A stretch of DNA of 5,007 bases from Caldilineaceae bacterium. GTDB taxonomy: Bacteria; Chloroflexota; Anaerolineae; Caldilineales; Caldilineaceae. Under the pieces are notes generated by a model. The model saw only the letters and a program-made list of their open reading frames with translations. It was not told the DNA's origin and searched no databases. Each line of letters begins with the position of its first letter. Position 1 is the first letter of the stretch. The DNA lies in NCBI GenBank assembly GCA_012032975.1, contig JAAUPU010000327.1, positions 1 through 5,007 of the forward strand, written 5' to 3'. The position numbers and the translations under genes are program-made. Positions 1-5,007 of this stretch are shown here, in pieces.

Positions 1-1014
1 TCGTCCGATCTGCGCCGCCTGGCGTTGCACGGCGGCAGAGACGATCAGGCTGAACATGGTCGATGGTTCTTGCGAGAAGCCGATCACGATGGTGTCGCCA
101 CCATCGGCCAATTCCCATTCCCAGTTGTTGGCGGTGCTGTACTCGGTGGGATCGGGCCTGAAGTTCTCCAGGTTCAAACCCCAGGCTTCCGCTTCGGCAC
201 GTTGGAAGACGGGCAGAGAAATCATATCGTCGGCAAAATGTGTCTGCACGATGTCATAGAACTTGATGCGTTCCTCTCGCTCCAAAGTGTTGTTGGCCGC
301 GACGATGGCATTGCTGGCCTCTTCGTTGCACCAGCCCATGTAGTTCTGGCCCTCCCAGTTGTTGCTGGGCAGCGGAACCTGGTTACAAGCGTAGAGCGTG
401 CGACCGCTTGGGTCTGTCTGCCCAACCCAGGCGAAAGCGCCCAACTCGAAATCGCGGCGCTGAAGACCTGTCGAATCGCCAAACCACCAGGAAGCGGGTG
501 TGTGTAGGCGAATGATCTGAATGCCACAACCGGCCAGGTTTTGCTCAGCCACGGCTGCCCAGGTCTGACGGAATTGGGCGGTCGTGGTCGTGAACTTCAG
601 GCTCAGGGGGTCGCCGTCGGCGTTCTGACGAATGTCACCGCCTTCGGGTAGCGTCCAGCCAGCCTCATCCAAGAGGGCCATGCCAGCCTCTGGATCGTAG
701 GCATAGTCTGTGTAGGGACCGCTGTAGGCCCAATGTGTCTTGGGTATCATGGTGTCCATACGCAACGTTGGTTTCACCTCGTCAGAGACATAAGGGTAGA
801 CAGAGGCAATCAACTCGTCGCGATTGATGCAGTGCGCGATGGCCTTGCGGACACGCTCGTCACTCAGGATCGGGTGGGGCGTCGTGTAGTCTTCCAAATC
901 GACTTCAACGATCTGCGGCGCCGCGGCAGGGCCGGCTGGCGCCGAACTACAGGCCGCCATGACGACTCCAATAACCGCAATGGCGGCCAATAAAAAGAAA
1001 CGGCTTCGAGACAT
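1..1014 (-). CDS. Opp/Dpp-type ABC transporter substrate-binding lipoprotein with rearranged domain order, 3' end outside window
   Basis: Extracytoplasmic solute-binding lipoprotein of the SBP_bac_5 (DppA/OppA) class; 338 codons run open to the window edge. The ATG at 1014 is preceded by AAGGAG with a 6-base gap. Residues 1-22 form a lipoprotein signal: basic MSRSR, hydrophobic core, then MAAC with Cys22 as the likely lipidated residue (Met at -3 is a less usual lipobox). An Ala/Pro-rich linker (23-33) follows. The unusual part is the order. Residues 46-69 (PHPILSDERVRKAIAHCINRDELI region) and 107-120 (DPEAGMALLDEAGW) are motifs normally found in the C-terminal half of the family, and 139-290 continues as that half. 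At 305-321 GDTIVIGFSQEPSTMF looks like the normal mature N terminus. Cys210 and Cys229 could form a disulphide. It lies downstream of the two ATPases, whose importer it should serve. The solute is unknown; peptide and oligosaccharide are both possible. Family sure, domain interpretation likely. Confidence 0.9.
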   Translation of the reverse strand, partial: MSRSRFFLLAAIAVIGVVMAACSSAPAGPAAAPQIVEVDLEDYTTPHPILSDERVRKAIAHCINRDELIASVYPYVSDEVKPTLRMDTMIPKTHWAYSGPYTDYAYDPEAGMALLDEAGWTLPEGGDIRQNADGDPLSLKFTTTTAQFRQTWAAVAEQNLAGCGIQIIRLHTPASWWFGDSTGLQRRDFELGAFAWVGQTDPSGRTLYACNQVPLPSNNWEGQNYMGWCNEEASNAIVAANNTLEREERIKFYDIVQTHFADDMISLPVFQRAEAEAWGLNLENFRPDPTEYSTANNWEWELADGGDTIVIGFSQEPSTMFSLIVSAAVQRQAAQIGR

Positions 1015-1020
1015 TTTAGA

Positions 1021-1026
1021 CTCCTT
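1021..1026 (-). promoter_or_regulatory. Ribosome binding site of the substrate-binding lipoprotein gene
   Basis: Minus-strand AAGGAG lies 6 bases before the ATG at 1014 and fixes that start. The later in-frame ATG at codon 19 would remove the signal peptide. The strong match fits the high expression usual for binding proteins. Confidence 0.8.
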
Positions 1027-1233
1027 TTCGTTTGTCTGGAACTTGCATCAGTCTACAACGTGTTCCGCTACAAAATCATGGTTCGTACTCTGAAAACAGG
1101 GGTAGCTTTTCAACAACAAAGTTTACCTGGCAGCAGGCAGACGATTCCTTCGCCGCAACCTTCCCACACCAAAACCGATAGCGACCTGGACTGTCAAGCC
1201 AGAATAGCGCAGTTCGGTTCCGATCTTGTTGAG

Positions 1234-1248
1234 AAAAACCCTTGGGTT
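1234..1248 (-). terminator. Weak possible intrinsic terminator after the OppF-like gene
   Basis: On the minus strand, 18 bases past the TAA of the ATPase gene, AACC-CAAG-GGTT forms a four-pair stem with a tetraloop that runs into TTTTTC. The stem is short and AT-rich, so at best it gives partial termination. If real, it would separate the ATPases from the binding-protein gene. The rest of the gap (1027-1233) holds a TTGACA at 1192-1197 without a convincing -10 box, and no open frame I believe in. Confidence 0.25.
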
Positions 1249-1266
1249 GATCGTGGAGCGATCGAT

Positions 1267-2264
1267 TTACTCAAACAAGAAACAGGCGACATAGTGGCCA
1301 TCGCCATAATCTTTGAAATCGGGATCCTTTTCTCGACAGATATCCATGACACGCGGACAACGCGTGGAGAAGTTGCAGCCTTGGGGCGGATTGGCCGGGC
1401 TTGGCACATCGCCTTCGAGGATGATGCGCTTGCGGGTGTTTTCGATCTGCGGATCGGGGATCGGCACGGCGGAGAGAAGCGCCTGGGTATAGGGATGCAT
1501 GGGGTTGGCATAAAGCTCGTCACGGTCCGCCAGTTCGACAATCTTGCCCAGGTACATGACGGCGATGCGGTCGGAGATGTGCCGCACCACCGAGAGATCA
1601 TGGGCGATAAAAGATAGGTCAGATTCAGATCTGATTGCAGGTCTTCGAGCAGGTTGATGATCTGCGCCTGAATCGATACATCGAGGGCAGAGATCGGTTC
1701 GTCTGCGACGATGAACGAAGGATTGACCGCGAGCGCGCGGGCGACGCCGATGCGCTGACGCTGACCACCCGAAAATTCATGGGGATAGCGATTGACAAAA
1801 TAGGGGTTGAGACCGACAGTCTTCAGCAGATCCTGCACCCGCTCTTGCCGCTCCTTCTTGTTGTCCCCGATGCCGTGAACTTCCAGCGGTTCGCCGATGA
1901 TGCTGCCCACCGTCATGCGCGGGTTGAGCGATGCGTAAGGATCTTGGAAGATCATCTGCATCCGCCGGCGCGTCTTGCGCAAATCTTCACCTTTGGTCAG
2001 GGTCAAGTCTTTGCCTTCAAAGAGGACATGTCCACCGGTAGGGCGATAGAGCTGCAGAATGGCGCGACCCGTCGTCGATTTGCCGCAGCCGGACTCGCCG
2101 ACCAATCCCAACGTCTCGCCACGGATCAACGAGAAAGAGACGCCATCGACAGCTTTGATTGCACCCACCTGTTTCTGAAAGATGATCCCGCGTGTGATGG
2201 GGAAATGCATCTTCAGGTCGGTTACCTGTAACAGCGTCTCTGGTCCGCCATTTGTCTCGTTCAT
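1267..2264 (-). CDS. OppF/DppF-type ABC transporter ATP-binding protein, interrupted by a one-base frameshift
   Basis: Cytoplasmic ATPase subunit of an Opp/Dpp-type importer, partner of the OppD-like protein just upstream. The span is 998 bases; restoring one base gives a 332-residue product, the usual size. Motifs: Walker [10 protein letters not shown] (56-64), Q-loop QDPYASLNP (Gln107), signature SGGQRQR (165-171), Walker B FIVADE with Glu189, D-loop SALD. The frame breaks after NLTYL at the TTTT run (plus strand AAAA, 1609-1612). One more T restores FIAHDLSVV with the H-loop His222. The second part carries the oligopeptide-transporter C-terminal region ([10 protein letters not shown], residues 251-260) and Cys297, 303, 310 and 328, a likely iron-sulphur site. 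The start is the ATG at 2264, which overlaps the upstream stop as ATGA; a longer in-frame start at 2393 lies inside oppD and its first residues match nothing in the family. As written, the protein would lose the H-loop. A sequencing error in the homopolymer is my preferred explanation; a true pseudogene is possible. Confidence 0.9.
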
Positions 2265-3289
2265 TGCGCAGCTTCTTCCTGAGTCTGTTTGTCCGTCTCT
2301 ACAACCTGAATCGGTACGCCGGTGATGTCCACCCAACAGGCAGATCGATGTTCCGGCCCGACAGTCTCCAGCGACGGGTTCGCCGACCAACACTGATCGA
2401 TGGCAAAGTCACAGCGAGGCGCAAAGGGGCACTGGGTCGGCATCTCCAGCAGATCTGGGGGCAGGCCGTCAATCGGAATGAGACGTTTTTGCCGCCCCAG
2501 ATCCAACCGCGGAATCGAACGCAACAGCCCCAGCGTATACGGATGGCGTGGATTGGCATAGATTTCGCCTACCGGCGCTTCCTCGATGATAAACCCAGAG
2601 TACATCACGAGGACTCGCTCGGCCATCCCAGCCACGACGCCGAGATCATGGGTGATCCAGATAATCGCCATGCCCAACTCATCTTTCAGTCGATTGACCA
2701 GATCTACGATCTGCGCCTGAATCGTCACATCCAGTGCGGTGGTCGGCTCGTCGGCGATCAACAGTTGGGGGTCGCAGCTGAGACCCATGGCAATCATCAC
2801 ACGTTGACGCATGCCGCCGGAAAACTGATGGGGATAGTCGTCCAGTCGGGCGTCGGCGCCGGGGATACCCACGAGTTCAAGCAGTTGCACCGCACGCTTG
2901 CGCGCCTGATCCTTGTTCATGTTCAGGTGCAATTCCAACGACTCGGTGATCTGTCGGCCGATGGTCAACACCGGATTCAGCGATGTCATCGGATCCTGGA
3001 AGATCATGGCAATGCGGTTGCCGCGAATCTGGCGCAACTCGTCTTCTTTCAACGTCAGCAGGTCTTGGCCGTCAAACCAGACCTCGCCCTCCACAATCTT
3101 TCCCGGCGGTTGAGGGATCAAGCGGATCAACGACATCACGCCGACGCTTTTGCCACAGCCAGACTCACCTACAATCGCGACCGTCTCGCCGGAATTCACT
3201 GAGTATGAGATGCCGTTGACGGCGTGGACGATACCATCCTGCGTGAAGAACTGAGTTTTCAGATTCTTCACCTCCAAGAGTTTGCCCAT
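2261..3289 (-). CDS. OppD/DppD-type ABC transporter ATP-binding protein
   Basis: Intact 342-residue ATPase that powers solute import with its OppF-like partner; it acts at the inner face of the membrane on permeases not seen here. Motifs in order: Walker A GESGCGKS (41-48), Q-loop Gln98 in [12 protein letters not shown], signature FSGGMRQR (156-163), Walker B LLIADE (176-181, catalytic Glu181), D-loop TALD, H-loop His214 in WITHDLGVV. The C-terminal oligopeptide/dipeptide-transporter region holds [10 protein letters not shown] (243-252) and four cysteines, 287, 293, 300 and 318, in the pattern C-x5-C-x6-C-x17-C, identical in spacing to the partner and likely to bind a 4Fe-4S cluster. The ATG at 3289 has AAGGAG nine bases upstream and gives the expected [14 protein letters not shown] opening. 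Its TGA overlaps the next ATG by four bases (ATGA), indicating translational coupling. Family assignment is firm; peptide, nickel or oligosaccharide specificity cannot be read from the ATPase. Confidence 0.96.
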   Translation of the reverse strand: MGKLLEVKNLKTQFFTQDGIVHAVNGISYSVNSGETVAIVGESGCGKSVGVMSLIRLIPQPPGKIVEGEVWFDGQDLLTLKEDELRQIRGNRIAMIFQDPMTSLNPVLTIGRQITESLELHLNMNKDQARKRAVQLLELVGIPGADARLDDYPHQFSGGMRQRVMIAMGLSCDPQLLIADEPTTALDVTIQAQIVDLVNRLKDELGMAIIWITHDLGVVAGMAERVLVMYSGFIIEEAPVGEIYANPRHPYTLGLLRSIPRLDLGRQKRLIPIDGLPPDLLEMPTQCPFAPRCDFAIDQCWSANPSLETVGPEHRSACWVDITGVPIQVVETDKQTQEEAAQ

Positions 3290-3298
3290 TAAACTGTA

Positions 3299-3304
3299 CT
3301 CCTT
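3299..3304 (-). promoter_or_regulatory. Ribosome binding site of the OppD-like gene
   Basis: Minus-strand AAGGAG lies nine bases before the ATG at 3289. It supports that start; the N terminus then matches the family's usual length before Walker A. Confidence 0.8.
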
Positions 3305-3487
3305 CGCATCAAGACTAGGCGTTCATCCACTGACATCAACGTGAAATGGTTGGCTGGCGCCGCCCGATCAGACGGCTCCTTATCGAAACTTATACCGGGT
3401 TATGTGTTTATCGAACGACGGCGTTCTTGGAATCTATGCCCAGACTCTATCCAAGTTGCTCCAGGGCGGAGTGCGCTCGATGCGAAA

Positions 3488-3503
3488 AGAATCCGGTTTC
3501 ACA
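3488..3503. promoter_or_regulatory. Possible second, imperfect operator copy in the leader
   Basis: On the minus strand TGTGAAACCGGATT (3503-3490) matches the promoter operator TGTCAAATCGGTTT (3768-3755) at 11 of 14 bases, including the central CGG and the TGT and AAA blocks. The wider 14-base palindrome (3488-3501) is imperfect, with five of seven pairs. It lies about 265 bp from the main site, a distance at which auxiliary operators can act by looping. It may be chance. Confidence 0.3.
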
Positions 3504-3561
3504 GAGCAGCTCATCTGCTTGGCTCATATTTCACCGTGCGATTCGACCGAGCGATGTGGTG

Positions 3562-3588
3562 GGTCAGCGATGAACCAGTTGGCTGACC
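3562..3588. repeat. Inverted repeat, possible leader hairpin
   Basis: GGTCAGC (3562-3568) and GCTGACC (3582-3588) are perfect complements around a 13-base loop. In the minus-strand transcript this would form a seven-pair GC-rich stem about 135 bases after the predicted start. No T run follows in either direction, so it does not look like an intrinsic terminator. Its role is unknown. Confidence 0.45.
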
Positions 3589-3727
3589 GTGACAAGAATC
3601 GTAGCCACATTGACCCATTGTTGTCGTTGCGTGTCCGGGGCGACAGAGGACGAGCAATAACGCACCTACTCGACGATATCACTCGATGCAACCAATGTGT
3701 CAACCTGCCAGAGAAAACATAGTTGCC

Positions 3728-3756
3728 ATCCTAGCAAAGTTTAATTGGCTTGTCAA
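3728..3756 (-). promoter_or_regulatory. Sigma70-type promoter for the transporter operon
   Basis: Minus strand: TTGACA (3756-3751), a 17-base spacer, and TAGGAT (3733-3728) preceded by TGC, an extended -10. The -35 is perfect, the spacing optimal and the -10 matches four of six including the key T, A and final T. Transcription would begin near 3721 and run through the leader into the two ATPase genes. It lies 48 bases past the argH stop, so it makes the transporter independent of argH. Confidence 0.65.
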
Positions 3757-3769
3757 ACCGATTTGACAA
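3750..3769. promoter_or_regulatory. 20-base palindromic operator overlapping the -35 box, LacI-family-like
   Basis: TTGTCAAACCGATTTGACAA consists of two perfect 8-base arms (TTGTCAAA / TTTGACAA) around CCGA. One arm contains the promoter's -35 TTGACA, so a bound protein would block RNA polymerase. The centre is a CG step flanked by A and T tracts, the general layout of LacI/GalR-family operators; the regulator itself is not in the window. The palindrome could instead act as an RNA hairpin after argH, but no T run follows it. Confidence 0.6.
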
Positions 3770-3803
3770 AATGGGCATCTGAGCCACAGTCTCTAATCCC
3801 TGG

Positions 3804-5007
3804 CTAATCAACCGTGGCCAGCCAGGACCGCAGTTCGTCTATCTGCGCCAGGACCGCTCGACGACTCGTGCCGCCCAACGTATCGCGTCGTTCGACACTC
3901 CTCTCCATGTCCCACACTTCCACGGCATCCTCCTCAAACGCATCGTGCAATGTCAGCAGGTCATCCAGTTCCAGATCGGAGAGAGGCACTGCCTGGAGTT
4001 CGGCCATGCGCACCGCCGCGCCGGCGATATGATGGGTTTCTCGAAAAGGAACGCCCTTTCTCACCAGATATTCGGCCAGATCGGTGGCCAGCATCTCGCT
4101 GGTCAAGGCGGCGCGCATCACCGCTGCCTTTGGTTCCAGCGTCGAAAGCACACCGCACGCGATCTGGAGCGAACCATCGAGGCTGTCCACCGCATCGAAG
4201 AGCGGCTCCTTGTCCTCCTGAAGATCCTTGTTATAGGTGCTTGGCAGCCCCTTGAGGGTCGTGAGCAGCCCGGTCATGCTGCCCGCGACGCGCCCCGATT
4301 TGCCCCGCAAGAGCTCCAGGGCATCTGGATTTTTCTTCTGCGGCATAAGGCTGCTGCCGGTGCTATAGGCATCTGCCAACAGAACAAAATTGAACTCGCG
4401 GCTGCTGTAAATGATCAGATCCTCGGCCAGTCGGCTCAGGTGCAACATGGTCAACGTGGCCCAGAAGAGAAATTCGGCGATGAAGTCGCGATCGCTGACG
4501 CCATCCAGGCTGTTGGCCGTCGGGCCGGCAAAACCGAGTTCCGCGGCCAGTTGGACGCGATCGATGGGAAACGGATTCCCTGCCAACGCGCCATTCCCAA
4601 CGGCATCACATTGACGCGCGCGGTCAACTCATCCAGCCGCTGTGCGTCGCGCTGCCAGGCCCATGCGTGGCTGAGCAGCCAGTGGCTCCAACGAATTGGC
4701 TGGGCAGGCTGAAGATGGGTGTATCCAGGCATCAACAGATCGATCTCTGCCTCGGCCCGGTCAACGGTTACCGCGATCAGCTGGCGCAGATGACCCCTGA
4801 GTTTGGCGATTTCGGCGCGCAGCCAGAGGCGCACATCGGTGGCAACCTGGTCGTTGCGGCTGCGGCCCGTGTGCAGCTTACCGGCCACCGCCCCAACCAG
4901 TTCGGTCAGACGCCGTTCGTTGGCTGTGTGGATGTCCTCGTCTCCGGCAACAATCTCGAAGGCGCCACGACGCCATTCATCCGCGACCAGATCCAGGCCA
5001 GCCACCA
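3804..5007 (-). CDS. argH: Argininosuccinate lyase, 5' end outside window and one-base frameshift
   Basis: Cytosolic enzyme of the fumarase/aspartase superfamily that splits argininosuccinate into arginine and fumarate. About 65 N-terminal residues lie off the right edge; the GTG at 5005 is internal. Numbering from that codon and restoring one base gives 400 visible residues ending at the TAG at 3804. Hallmarks: EDIH (23-26), [16 protein letters not shown] (42-57), [12 protein letters not shown] (92-103), [10 protein letters not shown], the superfamily signature [12 protein letters not shown] (217-228) with its catalytic serine loop, [10 protein letters not shown], and [13 protein letters not shown]. 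The frame breaks right after NVMPLG. One extra base between 4593 and 4594 turns the text into the expected [14 protein letters not shown]. Both halves are otherwise fully conserved, so a consensus error is more likely than decay. No argG or other arg gene is visible; the downstream transporter has its own promoter and is probably unrelated in function. No clear terminator follows the stop. Confidence 0.95.

Larger units (their letters stand above)
3290..3803 (-). other. Long intergenic region and 5' leader of the transporter operon, no convincing gene
   Basis: About 510 bases lie between argH and the OppD-like gene. The end next to argH holds the operator and promoter, leaving about 430 bases between the predicted transcript start (near 3721) and the OppD start. 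On the minus strand the longest readings are about 34 residues (from 3618) and 26 residues (MSQADELLCE..., from 3526), with no good ribosome site. Plus-strand frames of 75-106 residues overlap one another, have unremarkable composition and no family resemblance. I see a seven-pair inverted repeat at 3562-3588 and a second operator-like site at 3490-3503. The 8-mer TTATCGAA occurs at 3380-3387 and again at 3408-3415, flanking a TATAAG (minus strand, 3389-3394). I recognise no known riboswitch or T-box. Confidence 0.6.

Noticed and set aside
2265..2393. N-terminal extension of the OppF-like protein to an ATG at 2393
   Set aside because: It lies inside the oppD coding region and is not family-like. 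The ATGA overlap at 2261-2264 gives a standard N terminus.
1635..3202. Long plus-strand open frames of 198 and 316 residues
   Set aside because: They are antisense shadows of the two ATPase genes, whose motifs are unambiguous on the minus strand.
3389..3415. TATAAG on the minus strand about 100 bases before oppD as a proximal promoter
   Set aside because: The -10 is good, but the nearest -35-like hexamer (TTCGAT) is poor and at a 15-base spacing.
3676..3703. Second promoter candidate, TTGACA-16-TGATAT on the minus strand
   Set aside because: The -35 is perfect but the -10 matches only three of six bases and lacks the important A at position two. The upstream candidate at 3728-3756 is clearly better.
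3341..3722. Overlapping plus-strand open frames of 75-106 residues in the argH-oppD gap
   Set aside because: They overlap one another in different frames, have no ribosome site that I can see, no recognisable motif and random-looking composition. They also run opposite to all surrounding genes.
3782..3805. AGCCA/TGGCT stem as an argH terminator
   Set aside because: Only five pairs around a 14-base loop, overlapping the stop codon and without a T run.
3945..4712. Plus-strand open frame of 255 residues
   Set aside because: It is an antisense shadow of argH, Gln/Arg/His-rich as expected from reverse reading of a GC-rich gene.
4451..5005. GTG at 5005 as the argH start
   Set aside because: The residues that follow align about 65 positions into argininosuccinate lyase, so the true start lies beyond the window.

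Overview
The window is bacterial and protein-dense, and every gene I can support is on the minus strand. Read in the direction of transcription (right to left), it holds: a 5'-truncated argH (argininosuccinate lyase, last step of arginine synthesis; 5007 to 3804); a roughly 510-base gap with a good promoter and a 20-base palindrome; two overlapping ATPase genes of an Opp/Dpp-type ABC importer (OppD-like 3289 to 2261, OppF-like 2264 to 1267); a 250-base gap; and the start of a lipoprotein substrate-binding protein (1014 to the left edge, still open).

The transporter genes form one functional unit. The lipoprotein captures the solute outside the membrane, and the two different ATPases form the heterodimeric motor. 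The two permease genes are not visible and may lie past the left edge, downstream of the binding-protein gene. The ATPase pair should be transcribed from the promoter at 3728-3756 (TTGACA, 17-base spacer, TAGGAT with a TG extension). Its -35 box sits inside the palindrome TTGTCAAACCGATTTGACAA, whose central CG and A/T-flanked arms resemble LacI-family operators. This suggests a regulated uptake operon. Because LacI-family proteins often sense sugars, the solute could be an oligosaccharide rather than a peptide; this is inference.

The most notable observation is in the binding protein. Directly after its lipobox it begins with sequence typical of the C-terminal half of the SBP_bac_5 family (VRKAIAHCINRDELI), and only about 250 residues later does it reach what looks like the normal N-terminal strand (GDTIVIGFSQEPSTMF). 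It is therefore either circularly permuted or a partial-plus-complete tandem fusion.

Two genes, the OppF-like ATPase and argH, are each interrupted by a single missing base in an otherwise well-conserved frame. Two such indels in 3 kb, one in a core biosynthetic gene, point first to consensus errors in a draft or metagenomic assembly rather than two independent pseudogenes.

The organism cannot be fixed from this window. Moderately high GC, an expanded Opp-type transporter set and the lipoprotein style would fit an uncultivated Chloroflexota (Anaerolineae/Caldilineae-like) genome, but that is a guess from general resemblance. I found no RNA genes, CRISPR arrays, insertion sequences or mobile-element signatures.
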